DNA of 61,449 nucleotides from positions 1-61,449 of the forward strand of contig NZ_JAKCMV010000056.1 in the NCBI RefSeq assembly GCF_021440515.1, written 5' to 3'. The position numbers were made by a program, and so were the translations under genes. Source of the DNA: Enterobacter asburiae (GTDB lineage Bacteria; Pseudomonadota; Gammaproteobacteria; Enterobacterales; Enterobacteriaceae). The notes under the pieces were generated by a model. The model had not been told where the DNA came from. It was given only the letters and a program-made list of their open reading frames with translations, and ran no database searches. Positions 44,052 to 53,186 of this stretch are shown here, piece by piece. Position 1 is the first letter of the stretch, and each line of letters starts with the position of its first letter.

Positions 44052-44068
44052 GTTAGTAATTATCTAAC
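44052..44068. promoter_or_regulatory. Candidate LysR operator (GTTAG-N7-CTAAC)
   Basis: A perfect interrupted inverted repeat GTTAG-taattat-CTAAC containing the T-N11-A signature of LysR sites, placed between the divergent starts of the LysR and SDR genes. Confidence 0.6.
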
Positions 44069-44134
44069 TTTAGCCCAGTTTATCCGGCTTTTACTTTATT
44101 AAAGAATGGAGGCTCACAACAGAAGGAGTCGGCT

Positions 44135-44737
44135 ATGAAAATCGTCATTATTGGTGCCAGCGGTACGGTCGGTCGTGCGGTAACGGAAGAACTGAGTCGT
44201 CGCCATGAGGTTATTCGCGTGGGACGCACGCAGGGCGACTATCAGGTGGATATCACCTCGCAGGAGAGCGTCGCGGCGCTGTTTGAAAAAATCGGTCAGG
44301 TGGATGCCATCGTGTCTGCCAGCGGCGGCCTGCACTTCGGCCCGCTCGCCAGCATGAAGGACAGCGATTTCAACCAGGGCTTGCAGGATAAACTGCTCGG
44401 GCAGGTGCGTCTGGCGCTGACCGGCCAGCACTATCTGAACGACGGGGGTTCAATCACCCTTATCAGCGGCATTGTGGCCCACGAGCCGATTGCCCTGGGG
44501 GTGAACGCCACCACGGTGAACGCCGCGCTGGAAGGGTTTGTCCGCGCCGCCGCCTGCGAACTGCCGCGCGGCATCCGTATCAACCTGATCAGCCCAACGG
44601 TGCTGACGGAATCCGCCGAGGCCTACGACGGTTTCTTCCCGGGGTTTGAAAGCGTCCCCGCCGCGACGGTGGCGCTGGCCTATCGCCGCAGCGTGGAAGG
44701 GGTGCAGAGCGGACGGGTCTATAAGGTCGGTTATTGA
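44135..44737 (+). CDS. Atypical SDR-fold protein (200 aa)
   Basis: A short SDR-like protein with an N-terminal Rossmann motif (VIIGASGTVG, residues 4-13) and Arg28/Arg31 (VIRVGRTQG) suggesting NADP(H). The usual Ser is kept (LISGI, Ser111), but the YxxxK positions 13 and 17 residues later are Asn124 and Val128, so the classical catalytic pair is absent. It may use other residues, or act as a sensor or structural protein. The shortened length (200 aa) is common in this subgroup. It is divergent from the LysR gene and overlaps the 3' end of the convergent methyltransferase by 7 bases. Confidence 0.85.
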   Translation: MKIVIIGASGTVGRAVTEELSRRHEVIRVGRTQGDYQVDITSQESVAALFEKIGQVDAIVSASGGLHFGPLASMKDSDFNQGLQDKLLGQVRLALTGQHYLNDGGSITLISGIVAHEPIALGVNATTVNAALEGFVRAAACELPRGIRINLISPTVLTESAEAYDGFFPGFESVPAATVALAYRRSVEGVQSGRVYKVGY

Positions 44738-45465
44738 GCCTTACGTGCGGCAATCAGCACCAGCATCGGGCGTTCCGCCTCTTCCGCCAGCGCAGGCCAG
44801 GCGTCGATTTGCGCCTGCGTTGGGCCCCACTCGTTGACCTCGGCTAGCGTTAATCCCGCGCCGATCAGCGCGTTAAGGGTGGTGCCCAGGGTGCGGTGGT
44901 ATTTGATGACGCCCTCCGCCAGCCAGTTGCTGACGCGCTGCCCCTCTTGCTGATACTGGTTTACGCCCCAGAAGCGCGCGCCGCTGTCGTCCGTTAGCCA
45001 CCCCTGACGCGAGGCGCAGGTGTAAATCGGGTGCTCCATCGAAAACACCAGGCTGCCGCCGGGCTTCAGGGCGCGCAGCACCTTCCCGAACAGGGTGTCC
45101 AGCTCCGGCAGATAGTGCAGCGCCAGCGAGCTGTAGACCAGATCGAGGCTGTTCTCGTCAAGATTGAGCGATTCCAGATCGCTGCGCTGGTAGCGGATGT
45201 TCGCGTCGTTCGTCAGCTCAGCCGCGCGGGCGAGCATTTTTTCGGAGATATCGACGCCGGTCACGTCCGATGCGCCCATCTCACGCGCGACGCGGCAAAA
45301 CCAGCCGTAGCCGCAGCCCAGATCGATAACCGATTTACCGGACAGGTCCGGCAGCATGCTTTTCAGCGCCGCCCACTCCGGCGCGCCGTCCAGCCCCTGC
45401 ACCGAGCGCGGAAGCTGGGCGTAGCCTTCGAAAAAGGCCGGGTTGTCGTAGATGTTCTGTGCCAT
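44731..45465 (-). CDS. Class I SAM-dependent methyltransferase
   Basis: A 244-aa Rossmann-fold methyltransferase. Motif I is VIDLGCGYGW at residues 46-55; the acidic residue of motif II is in VTGVDISEKML, and a post-motif LVYSSLALHYLPEL is typical of the UbiE/Methyltransf_11 group. The C-terminal part has WGPTQAQIDAWPALAEEAER, common in small-molecule methyltransferases. Start 45465 is chosen for its AAGAGGGA Shine-Dalgarno and the family start MAQNIYDN. The substrate is unknown. A BIME lies just upstream. Confidence 0.88.
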   Translation of the reverse strand: MAQNIYDNPAFFEGYAQLPRSVQGLDGAPEWAALKSMLPDLSGKSVIDLGCGYGWFCRVAREMGASDVTGVDISEKMLARAAELTNDANIRYQRSDLESLNLDENSLDLVYSSLALHYLPELDTLFGKVLRALKPGGSLVFSMEHPIYTCASRQGWLTDDSGARFWGVNQYQQEGQRVSNWLAEGVIKYHRTLGTTLNALIGAGLTLAEVNEWGPTQAQIDAWPALAEEAERPMLVLIAARKAQ

Positions 45466-45508
45466 GTCAGATCCCTCTTTAAGAATGTGGCTGGCAGTAT
45501 ACGGCATT

Positions 45509-45584
45509 GCCGGGTGGCGCTGCGCTTACCCGGCCTACGATATGAGTTTTTTGTAGGCCGGGTAAGGCGAAGCCGCCACCCGGC
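45509..45584. repeat. BIME: two inverted REP elements
   Basis: REP unit 45509-45539 and an inverted unit 45553-45584 (GTAGGCCGGGTAAGGCGAAG...), separated by 13 bp with a T-run. They lie between the 5' end of the methyltransferase gene and 8 bp past the stop of yahJ, so they could also act as the 3' hairpin of the yah operon. Confidence 0.88.
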
Positions 45585-45591
45585 TCGCTTT

Positions 45592-46971
45592 TTAGCCCAC
45601 AACGCCCCAGACGAGTTTCCCCTTATGGAAGGTCGCGGTACGCGGCGAGATCCGCGCCACGGCTTCGGCGGAGCAGGAGGCGTCCACCAGCACAAAGCTG
45701 GCGTCGTCCTGCGCTTTCGGCCACACGCGTTCACCCTTGTCGTTCAGGGGCAGCACGTCGCCGGTGGCGATACCTAATGCGCGAGAAAGGGTCTGCTCGT
45801 TCGGGCGGATATAGAGCTGGGCGTACAGGTTGGCTTTCTCCAGCATGTCCCCCAGGCCGTACGGCGACCAGTGGTCAATCACGCTGTCGGTGCCGGTCAT
45901 CACAAACACGCCCTTATCCCGCAGCTGCTTGAGCGGCATATGCAGGGTGCCAATCGGCACGGTGGAGGCAATCGTCACCCGCTGCGCCGCCATGCGGGTG
46001 GCGATCTCATCCACCTGCTGCTCGTTGAGCGTCGCCAGCGCAAAAGCGTGGCTGATGGTCAGCTTACCCTTCAGCTCAGGCGTTTTCTCGACGGTTTCGA
46101 CCATATAATTCACCGCCGCGACGCCCGCCGGGCTGGTCTCATGCAGATGGATATCCACGCCTTTATCGTAATCCAGCGCAATCTGGAACATCAGGTCGAG
46201 GGATTTCTCCATCGCGCCGTCCACGTTAGTGGGATCCAGCCCGCCAACGTAGTGCGCCCCGCCCTGCATCGCCTCGCGCATCAGCGTCTCGGATTTCGAC
46301 AGCAGCAGCCCGTGCTGCGGAAACGCCACGATTTCACAGTCAAAGCCTGGGCTACGACGCGCCAGCACCGCCTGCAAATTCTCCAGATTTTTCAGGCCGG
46401 AAACCGGCTCGATATTGCAATGGCTGCGGGCGACAGTGGAGCCTTTCGACTGGATCAGGTCGATCAGCTTTTCCGCGCGCTCCTGAGTATACGGCTGTAG
46501 TTCAGGCAGCAGCTTTTGCTCCAGGCGGATCATGTCCTGAATGGTGGTGCCCGCCGGGCGGTTAAGCGAGCGCCACGGGCCGCCGTAAAAGGTTTTGTCC
46601 AGATGAATATGCATGTCGCGCATCGCCGGGAGCATCAGCTTATTGCCCGCGTCGAAATGCGGCAGCGCGACGTCGGGGTGGCTGTTGTTATCACGCAGGG
46701 CGACGATCTTTCCGTCTTTAATTTCCAGCGTTTTCAGCTCGGTACGGGTGCCTGTCGCCACGCCGCCGTCAAAATGAAACCCGGCTTCGAGCAGCACGTT
46801 ATCGAGATAGTAGTGTTTTGCGGTGATGTTCATCGGTTTACCCGTTTCGCAGGTTGGCTTCGCGGACTGTGCAGCATACGCCACGGAGCCGGTCGCACCC
46901 AACAGCGCACAGGCGGTCACCATCTTGCCGCTCTGGCTGATAAACTCGCGGCGGCTTTTATTCTCACTCAT
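45592..46971 (-). CDS. yahJ: Tat-exported amidohydrolase YahJ
   Basis: A 459-aa metal-dependent amidohydrolase (cytosine-deaminase-like) with an N-terminal twin-arginine signal (SRREFISQSGKMV, Arg7-Arg8, cleaved near SVAYA). Metal-site motifs are MRDMHIHLDK (HxH) near 125, DIHLHET near 270, TISHAFAL near 305 and MTGTDSVIDHW near 360. It closely matches E. coli YahJ, whose substrate is not established. Last gene of the operon, one base after the yahI stop, with its Shine-Dalgarno (AAGGA) inside the yahI end. A periplasmic hydrolase in an otherwise cytoplasmic pathway suggests that the substrate is opened before uptake. Confidence 0.92.
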   Translation of the reverse strand: MSENKSRREFISQSGKMVTACALLGATGSVAYAAQSAKPTCETGKPMNITAKHYYLDNVLLEAGFHFDGGVATGTRTELKTLEIKDGKIVALRDNNSHPDVALPHFDAGNKLMLPAMRDMHIHLDKTFYGGPWRSLNRPAGTTIQDMIRLEQKLLPELQPYTQERAEKLIDLIQSKGSTVARSHCNIEPVSGLKNLENLQAVLARRSPGFDCEIVAFPQHGLLLSKSETLMREAMQGGAHYVGGLDPTNVDGAMEKSLDLMFQIALDYDKGVDIHLHETSPAGVAAVNYMVETVEKTPELKGKLTISHAFALATLNEQQVDEIATRMAAQRVTIASTVPIGTLHMPLKQLRDKGVFVMTGTDSVIDHWSPYGLGDMLEKANLYAQLYIRPNEQTLSRALGIATGDVLPLNDKGERVWPKAQDDASFVLVDASCSAEAVARISPRTATFHKGKLVWGVVG

Positions 46972-46972
46972 C

Positions 46973-47929
46973 TTAACGTCCTTCATGAACAATGTGGGTT
47001 CCGGTTTCCCCGCGCAGCGCGGCGGGCAGGCAGTCCGGCGAGGTGATGACTACGCGCTTGCCGCCGTGGCGTAAAAATGCCAGCGAGGCGACGATTTTCG
47101 GCAGCATGCTGCCCGTCGGGAAATGGCCTTCCTCCCTATAGCGCGTCATCTGCGCCACGCTCACCGTGTCCAGCGCCTGCTGGTTCGGCTTGCCGAAGTT
47201 CACGCACACTTTCTCTACGCCGGTGGTGATAACCAGCACGTCGGCGCGGATCTCCCGCGCCAGCAGCGCGGTGGAGAGATCTTTGTCGATCACCGCATCC
47301 ACGCTCTCATAATTCCCCTGCGCGTTACGCACCACCGGAATACCACCGCCGCCCGCGCCAATCACCACAAAGCCCTTTTGGGTCAACGCTTTGATGGCGT
47401 CGGCTTCGACAATCCGCAGCGGCTGGGGCGAGGCCACCACGCGACGATAGCCCCGGCCCGAATCTTCCACAAAATGCCAGTCCGGGTGGGCACGTTGCAG
47501 CTCGTCGCGCTGGGATTCGCTAAAGAACGCGCCGATGGGTTTGGTCGGGTGGGTAAAGCCCGGATCGTTTTTATCCACTTCAACCTGGGTGACCACCGTC
47601 ACCGCCTTTTGCTCCCCGCGCGTCGCCAGACGGTTGTTGAGCGCCTGCTGAATGAGATAGCCGATCCCGCCCTGGGTATCGGCGACGCAGTTTGCCAGCG
47701 GGGTCAGCGGCAGGCCTTCGCGCTCGTGGGCGATCTCGGCCCCGCGCAGATCCAGCCCCACCTGCGGGCCGTTGCCGTGGGTGAGCACGATGTCATAGTC
47801 GGAGGCCAGCATGTCGAGCACCGAGTCGGCCACCGCTTTTACCGCCTGCGCCTGATGTTCAATCGACTGGCTGGCGTTGTCTTTGATGATGCTGTTGCCG
47901 CCGATGGCGACGACCATGAGTTCTTTCAT
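46973..47929 (-). CDS. yahI: Carbamate kinase-like protein YahI
   Basis: A 318-aa amino-acid-kinase-fold protein of the carbamate kinase family: carbamoyl phosphate + ADP gives carbamate + ATP. Motifs include VAIGGNSIIK at 7-16, THGNGPQVGL near 50, ADTQGGIGYLIQQAL near 83, FVVIGAGGGGIPVV near 185 and the basic patch SMLPKIVASL near 275. It matches E. coli YahI. Its ATG overlaps the permease stop (ATGA), and the AAAGGAAA ribosome site lies inside the permease 3' extension. In this operon it would harvest the carbamoyl phosphate released by YahFG. Confidence 0.93.
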   Translation of the reverse strand: MKELMVVAIGGNSIIKDNASQSIEHQAQAVKAVADSVLDMLASDYDIVLTHGNGPQVGLDLRGAEIAHEREGLPLTPLANCVADTQGGIGYLIQQALNNRLATRGEQKAVTVVTQVEVDKNDPGFTHPTKPIGAFFSESQRDELQRAHPDWHFVEDSGRGYRRVVASPQPLRIVEADAIKALTQKGFVVIGAGGGGIPVVRNAQGNYESVDAVIDKDLSTALLAREIRADVLVITTGVEKVCVNFGKPNQQALDTVSVAQMTRYREEGHFPTGSMLPKIVASLAFLRHGGKRVVITSPDCLPAALRGETGTHIVHEGR

Positions 47930-49506
47930 GAGATTTCCTTTGAATGGTGCGGTCTGATGCCCTCACCCCGGCCCTCTCCCACGGGGAGAGGGGGATTAAC
48001 AGAGATATCCAGCACGTGCTTCACCACAAACATCCCGCCCATCATCAGGTAGGCGGTCACGAACATCAGCGAACTGCCTTCGGCAAAACCCACCACCGGG
48101 GCGTGGATCACCCCGAACAGCGCCAGCAGCGCGCCACCGGCCGCCGCCACGGCGCCGCGCAGCGGCTTGTTAATGATGGCGAAGATGGCGATACAGCCCC
48201 ACAGCATGCTGGCGAGCGGCGCGCCGCTGCCCAGATGCACCAGCCCTTCGTAGTAAATGCCTTTGCTGTGGAGCACGTCGGTGCCGATTTTCGACGCGCT
48301 GGTCCCCGCCGCCCCCATCACGCTGTTCATCATGGTCAGCGCCCAGTTGGCGATCCACGGGAACAGGCAGATGAAGATCACCGGCACCTCCACTTTGGGG
48401 GTCTCCCGCACCACCTGGTTGGCGGTGACCACGCCGATAAACACCAGAATCGGCACGATGGCGGTCATCGGAATAATGGCGAGCATAAAAGCCCCCAGCC
48501 CGAACAGCGGTACGATAAACATGGTTACGCCGGAGGCCAGCGTGTAGCCTATGCTCGCCCCCATCGCCTTCCAGCCCGCGTGGCCGACGTAGACCGTCAC
48601 CGGGAACGGGTTGCCCATCAGGCAGCCGAGCATCGAGGCCAGACCGTTCGCCAGCATCACCTTGCGGGTCGGGTATTCATCCCCCGCCGCGTGGGCGCTT
48701 TCGATGTTTTCCAGGTCAAAGATGTAGTTCGCCAGCCCCAGCGGGACGGCGGACGCCAGATAAGGCAGCGCGTGCGGCAGCCCTTGCAGGAAGCCCTCTA
48801 CGTGGACCTGCGGCGGGTTAAAGCCGAACGACGACATCGAGGCTTTGATCGCTTCCGGGCTTTGCAGGCCGGAGATCCACGCCAGCGCCGTACCGGCAAT
48901 CAGCAGCAGCAGGCCGGTCGGAATGCGGGCGAAAATCGGCTTTTTGCCAAACCAGTTAATAAAGATCAGCAGCAGGACGATGAACGACACGGTCGGCGCT
49001 TCAAACGCCTGAAGCATCGGGTTCATCGCCAGCAGCAGCAGGCCCAGCCCGGACAGGCACGACAGCAGCACGGTGCGCGGGATCATCCTGCGGATGGTTT
49101 CCCCTAAAAACGACCCGCCCGCGAGGATCATCGCCTCCACGAAGCACCACACCAGGCCAATCTGGATCGCAAAATCCGCATCGCCCGTCTGCTGATACAC
49201 CGGCATCAGCACCAGGAAGGTGACGGTAAAGATCGACGGCGCGCTCGGCCCGGACGGCAGCGCGGTAACGTCATTGCGCCCGGTGGCGCGCGCCATTTGC
49301 AGGCCAAACCACGTATAGCAGACGCTCGCCACCAGTACCGCCAGCCCGAAGGCTGGGGCGATGCGTCCATAAACAATCTCCTTCGGGATGCCGACGACAA
49401 AAATGAGCAGCCCCATCATGGTCAGCAAATTGGTCAGGTTGTTGGTCATTAGCCCGAAATAGGCCGCCCAGTCACCTCTTTTCCACTCCAGTTTCATGTT
49501 TTTCAT
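47926..49506 (-). CDS. NCS2-type purine/pyrimidine-like permease with a repeat-derived C-terminus
   Basis: A 526-aa inner membrane transporter with 12 or more helices. It resembles the AzgA-like branch of NCS2 nucleobase permeases (GLMTNNLTNLLTMMGLLIF near 20; NPFPVTVYVGHAGWKAMGAS near 300; EGSSLMFVTAYLMMGGMFVV near the end). It would import the ring compound used by the operon. E. coli lacks it at this position. The last residues (NPPLPVGEGRGEGIRP then HHSKEIS) are not permease sequence: they are translated from the dispersed repeat at 47954-47992. The natural end was probably near LDIS. The stop overlaps yahI. Confidence 0.9.
   Translation of the reverse strand: MKNMKLEWKRGDWAAYFGLMTNNLTNLLTMMGLLIFVVGIPKEIVYGRIAPAFGLAVLVASVCYTWFGLQMARATGRNDVTALPSGPSAPSIFTVTFLVLMPVYQQTGDADFAIQIGLVWCFVEAMILAGGSFLGETIRRMIPRTVLLSCLSGLGLLLLAMNPMLQAFEAPTVSFIVLLLIFINWFGKKPIFARIPTGLLLLIAGTALAWISGLQSPEAIKASMSSFGFNPPQVHVEGFLQGLPHALPYLASAVPLGLANYIFDLENIESAHAAGDEYPTRKVMLANGLASMLGCLMGNPFPVTVYVGHAGWKAMGASIGYTLASGVTMFIVPLFGLGAFMLAIIPMTAIVPILVFIGVVTANQVVRETPKVEVPVIFICLFPWIANWALTMMNSVMGAAGTSASKIGTDVLHSKGIYYEGLVHLGSGAPLASMLWGCIAIFAIINKPLRGAVAAAGGALLALFGVIHAPVVGFAEGSSLMFVTAYLMMGGMFVVKHVLDISVNPPLPVGEGRGEGIRPHHSKEIS
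47954..47992. repeat. Dispersed palindromic repeat, copy 2, inside the permease coding end
   Basis: Reverse complement of 22012-22050 with 39 of 39 bases identical. Here the element is not intergenic: it is translated as the permease C-terminus, and the yahI ribosome site follows at once, keeping translational coupling. Confidence 0.9.
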
Positions 49507-49517
49507 GGATGCATCTC

Positions 49518-50933
49518 TTATAAAAAGTAGCGATCGCGGAAGGTCAACAGCGCCTTTTCAAAACAGCTAAACGGCGGGTGAACGATGCCCGCCCCAATCA
49601 TGCCGATGCCCGCGTCTTTGTGGGCGATGGCGGTGTTTATGACCGGGAGAATGCCGCTGCCCGCGACTCTGGCGATGTCGATGGCGGTCGGAATACCCAT
49701 AAAGGAGAGCAGCGGAATGGTGACGTTCGGGTTTTCGCCGAGGGTGATTTCGCGCATCTGGCGGGAGAAGTCGATCGCTTCCTCCACCGTTCCGCCCACC
49801 AGGGCGACAATCGCCGGGGCCGTCGCCATCGCAAAGCCGCCGATGCCGTAGGTTTCGGTGATCGCGCTGTCGCCGATATCCAGCCCGGAATCTTCCGGCC
49901 TGTATCCCGCGAACATCGGGCCAATCACCTGCTGCGCCGGGCCGGTAAACCACTGCCCCGGCAGGCCGGAAACGCGCAGGCCGAACTCGTAGCCGTTGCG
50001 CGCCATCGTCGTCACCACGGTGCTGTACTCGATGCCGTGGGCGGCGTCCAGCGCGGCTTTACACATCGCCATCCACGTTGGGCCGGAGAAGTAGTCGCTG
50101 CTGGCGACAAACTCAAACACCTCGCGCTGCTGTTCAACCGGATAGCCCGCCTGGATCAGCCCCGGCGTCAGCGCCTGGATCAGCAGTGTGGTGCCCGCGT
50201 TGTTGCGGTTGTGGCACTCGTCGCCCATGTGCAGCGCCTGCGCCAGCATCAGGCGCAGGTCGATTTCACCGATGATGTTCATGGCGTCGCGCAGCATCGG
50301 GCCGAGCACGTCGCGCATCCAGTTCAGGCGGTCGATCACGCTCTGGTCGTTGGCGCCCATGCGCAGGATCTTCGCCATCTGCTCGCTGAGGTTGGTGAAC
50401 GCGCGGTTGCCGTAGGTCTTGTTCTCAACGATATGCATAAACATCGACGCGGAAGTTACGCCCGCCATCGATCCCACGCAGTCGTGCTCGTGACACGGTG
50501 AGAAGGTGATGTCGCCGGAGGCCGCCAGCCGCGCCGCGTCGTCCAGGTCTTTCGCTAACCCTTCAAACACCAGCGCCCCGGTCACCGCCCCCTTCATCGC
50601 CCCGCACATGTTTTCCCAGGCCACGGGAGGACCGGCGTGCAGAATGGTAGTGCGGGTCATGCCCGGCACGACGTTAATAGCCTGGTCAAAGCCCACCAGC
50701 ACCGGATGGGACTGAATAATGCGCTCAAGCGCAACCTTGTTAGCGGCGGCGATTTTCTCCGCCAGCGGTTTTTCGGCCAGCTGGTCGAGCGCCTCAACGA
50801 CCTGCATATTGCCCTGCCCCGGCGGCGTCCAGTCGAGCTGGGTGACGGGAACGTGCTGCTTTTTGAGATCGTCGCTGAACATCGCGATGCCGACGTTAAT
50901 CACGCTCAGCGGCTGGTTAAATAAGGTGGTCAT
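49518..50933 (-). CDS. yahG: YahG, DUF1116 (YlbE-like) protein
   Basis: A 471-aa DUF1116 protein matching E. coli YahG. Its paralogue YlbE (AllG) together with FdrA (AllF) and YlbF (AllH) forms the oxamate carbamoyltransferase of anaerobic allantoin use, so YahG is probably a subunit of a related carbamoyltransferase. Conserved blocks are FDQAINVVPGMTRTTILHAG near 83, TFSPCHEHDCVGSMAGVTSA near 140 (His/Cys-rich, possible active site) and GIVHPPFSCFEKAL at the end. The start overlaps the yahF stop by one base (TAATG), so the two are made together. Confidence 0.92.
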   Translation of the reverse strand: MTTLFNQPLSVINVGIAMFSDDLKKQHVPVTQLDWTPPGQGNMQVVEALDQLAEKPLAEKIAAANKVALERIIQSHPVLVGFDQAINVVPGMTRTTILHAGPPVAWENMCGAMKGAVTGALVFEGLAKDLDDAARLAASGDITFSPCHEHDCVGSMAGVTSASMFMHIVENKTYGNRAFTNLSEQMAKILRMGANDQSVIDRLNWMRDVLGPMLRDAMNIIGEIDLRLMLAQALHMGDECHNRNNAGTTLLIQALTPGLIQAGYPVEQQREVFEFVASSDYFSGPTWMAMCKAALDAAHGIEYSTVVTTMARNGYEFGLRVSGLPGQWFTGPAQQVIGPMFAGYRPEDSGLDIGDSAITETYGIGGFAMATAPAIVALVGGTVEEAIDFSRQMREITLGENPNVTIPLLSFMGIPTAIDIARVAGSGILPVINTAIAHKDAGIGMIGAGIVHPPFSCFEKALLTFRDRYFL

Positions 50934-52474
50934 TATGCGTTCTCCCCTTTGCAGACAAATTCACGCGCCAGCAGTCCGGTGTTGGTGCTGCTGCTGGCCC
51001 AGATGACGCCCGCGTCGGTCAACAGCCGGCACTGCTGCGCCAGCGACTGCGGATCCTGGTCGGTGCCGAGCACGTAGCCGAGAATTTCCAGCGGGCGGTT
51101 ATCGGCTTTCGCAATCGCCTGCGCCTCGTTGATGGCGTCGAGCATCACCCCCACCGGATCCTCGTGCGCGCCGAAGCCGAGCACGAAGTCCATCACAATC
51201 ACCCCAACCTCCGGATCGCGCGCCTCCTGGAGCAGACGGCTGATGCGGTTGGTCGGGTCGATCATCGGGTGCGGTTTGCCGTTGGTGAAATCGTCATCGC
51301 CAAAATCGAGGAAGGTGTGGGCCTGGCTGACGCCGATGTCCTTAAGACGCTTAGCCGGATCCGGCTGGATGTTGCTGTAAACGTCGTCGAATTTTTCCAG
51401 CGCGGCGAACATCGCTTCGTCGCACAGCGTCCCGCCACAGAACAGGCCGCGAATGTACTTCTGCTGCGGGGTCAGGCGGGCGCGCACCTCTTCAATCAGC
51501 GGCCAGTTGAGCGGGTGAAGATCGAGGGACTCTTTTTTGATGCCGGTGAGCAGCACGGCCTTGAGCGCCGCCTCTTTGGTGCCGCGCGCGAACTCTACTC
51601 CCGACTCGTCGGCAGGCGGTTCGTTGCGCCCGAGGAAGCAGACAACAACCGGTTTACGACAGGCGCGGGCGCGGGCCAGGACTTTCTCGGCCACCGCAGG
51701 CGCTGGCGGCTTGGAGATCAGCGCGATGACCTGCGTCGCGTCGTCGGTCTCCAGCATCTCGATGGCGTCGAGCATCATCAGGCCGCCGATTTTTTCGCTC
51801 AGATCGCGCCCGCCGGTGCCAATCAGCTGCGACACGCCGCCGCCGAACTCGTGGATGCGCACGCTCAGCTCCTGGCTGCCGGTGCCGGATGCGCCAACGA
51901 TGCCAATCGACCCGCGGCGCACCGCGTTGGCGAAGCACAGCCCCGCGCCGTTAATCATGGCGGTGCCGCAGTCCGGCCCCATCATTAAAAGCCCTTTCTC
52001 ATGCGCCAGCATTTTCAGCGCCAGCTCGTCGTCGAGGGAGACGTTATCGGAAAACAGCATCACGTTGAGATCGTTTTCCAGCGCCTGACGCGCCTCGCGG
52101 GCGGCGAAGGTGCCGTTGACGGAAATCACCGCCAGATTAGCGTCCGGGCGATGGGCTTTGGCGCTGGCAACCGTGGCGTAGCGCGCTTCATGGGAGCCTG
52201 AACTCTCTTTGCGGGTGAACAGCGCCTCAATCGCCGCCAGGGTGTCGTCGTTCGCCGCCTCGCCTTTAATGACGATCATCAGGTCGCCGTTTTTGGCTTC
52301 TGCTAATTCCGGCGTTAACAGCCCGAGGTTTTTTAAGACGCCTTTATTCATCTCGGTCGCCATCGCCACGAAGGCCTGCTCAACGCCCGGCAGTTTATTG
52401 GCTTTGGTGGAAACCGACATCAACGAGACCGAATCAAAATAGGTATTCTTTTTTATAACGATTCTGGTGGGCAT
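50933..52474 (-). CDS. yahF: YahF, FdrA-family acyl-CoA synthetase-like protein
   Basis: A 513-aa FdrA-family protein with the fold of succinyl-CoA synthetase. It matches E. coli YahF. A nucleotide/CoA-type glycine motif GIVGASGTGSQELS is near residue 190, then GGRDLSEKIGG and the ligase-CoA domain (VVCFLGRNEPPAD near 295). FdrA relatives act as carbamoyltransferases rather than acyl-CoA ligases, so with YahG it would split a carbamoylated intermediate to carbamoyl phosphate. ATG 52474 (MPTRIVIKKN) has AGGTGA 5 bases upstream. In E. coli yahE lies between yahD and yahF; only 106 noncoding bp are found here. Confidence 0.92.
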   Translation of the reverse strand: MPTRIVIKKNTYFDSVSLMSVSTKANKLPGVEQAFVAMATEMNKGVLKNLGLLTPELAEAKNGDLMIVIKGEAANDDTLAAIEALFTRKESSGSHEARYATVASAKAHRPDANLAVISVNGTFAAREARQALENDLNVMLFSDNVSLDDELALKMLAHEKGLLMMGPDCGTAMINGAGLCFANAVRRGSIGIVGASGTGSQELSVRIHEFGGGVSQLIGTGGRDLSEKIGGLMMLDAIEMLETDDATQVIALISKPPAPAVAEKVLARARACRKPVVVCFLGRNEPPADESGVEFARGTKEAALKAVLLTGIKKESLDLHPLNWPLIEEVRARLTPQQKYIRGLFCGGTLCDEAMFAALEKFDDVYSNIQPDPAKRLKDIGVSQAHTFLDFGDDDFTNGKPHPMIDPTNRISRLLQEARDPEVGVIVMDFVLGFGAHEDPVGVMLDAINEAQAIAKADNRPLEILGYVLGTDQDPQSLAQQCRLLTDAGVIWASSSTNTGLLAREFVCKGENA

Positions 52475-52580
52475 TATTTTCACCTGTTTGCGGATAAAAG
52501 GGGGCCGCCACCGTGCAAAATGCACGGCGGGAAAAACCGTTGTTTGAGTCGCGACCAGCCCGGTCAGGCTGGTCTAAGCG

Positions 52581-53186
52581 TTACGCGCCAGCCGCCAGCA
52601 GCAGGTCGGCGATGGCGTGAAAACCTTTTTCCCGCGCCAGTTCGAGCGGGGTTTTACCGTATTTATCGGTCATATGCGGGTTCGCGCCGTTTTCCAGCAG
52701 CAGCTTCACAATCTCCTGCTGCTTTGCGCCGCCGTCGTTTAATACGATGGCTTCCAGCAGCGGCGTCCAGCCGACAAAATTGGTGTGGTTAACGTTGATA
52801 TCGGTTTTTTCCAGCAGCTCGCGCACGATCTCGACGTGACCTTTTTCACTGGCGGGGGTAATTCCCACGCCGCCGAAGCGCGTCAGTCTGTCCAAATCCG
52901 GGTTCGCCGGGAGGACAATACGCAGCAGGGTGAGATCGTTGGTCAGGCAGCTAATCAGGAAGGGGTTAAAACAGGTCTGATCCTGCTTATCAATATCGGC
53001 CCCGGCGGAAATCAAAAACTCAACGCAGGGATAGTGTTTATTCAGGCTGGCAATAATAACGGCGGTTCTTTTCTGGCGGTTGGTGGCGTTGATATCCACG
53101 CCGTTATCGAGGCAGGCTTTCAGCGCATCGATATTTCCATCTTCTGCCGCCCGCAGAAATTCACTAACGAGTTCATGTCCTGACAT
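52581..53186 (-). CDS. yahD: Ankyrin-repeat protein YahD
   Basis: A 201-aa protein of about five ankyrin repeats (AAEDGNIDALKACLDNGVDI, then EFLISAGADIDKQDQ, PASEKGHVEIVRELLEKTDI, VKLLLENGANPHMTDKYGKT, and a final ELAREKGFHAIADLLLAAGA). It matches E. coli YahD. Ankyrin repeats bind proteins; YahD may be a partner or regulator of the YahFG enzyme. The ATG at 53186 is preferred to the one at 53192, because GGGAG is then 7 bases upstream and the length equals the E. coli protein. It is first in the operon and divergent from the regulator yahB. Confidence 0.9.
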   Translation of the reverse strand: MSGHELVSEFLRAAEDGNIDALKACLDNGVDINATNRQKRTAVIIASLNKHYPCVEFLISAGADIDKQDQTCFNPFLISCLTNDLTLLRIVLPANPDLDRLTRFGGVGITPASEKGHVEIVRELLEKTDINVNHTNFVGWTPLLEAIVLNDGGAKQQEIVKLLLENGANPHMTDKYGKTPLELAREKGFHAIADLLLAAGA

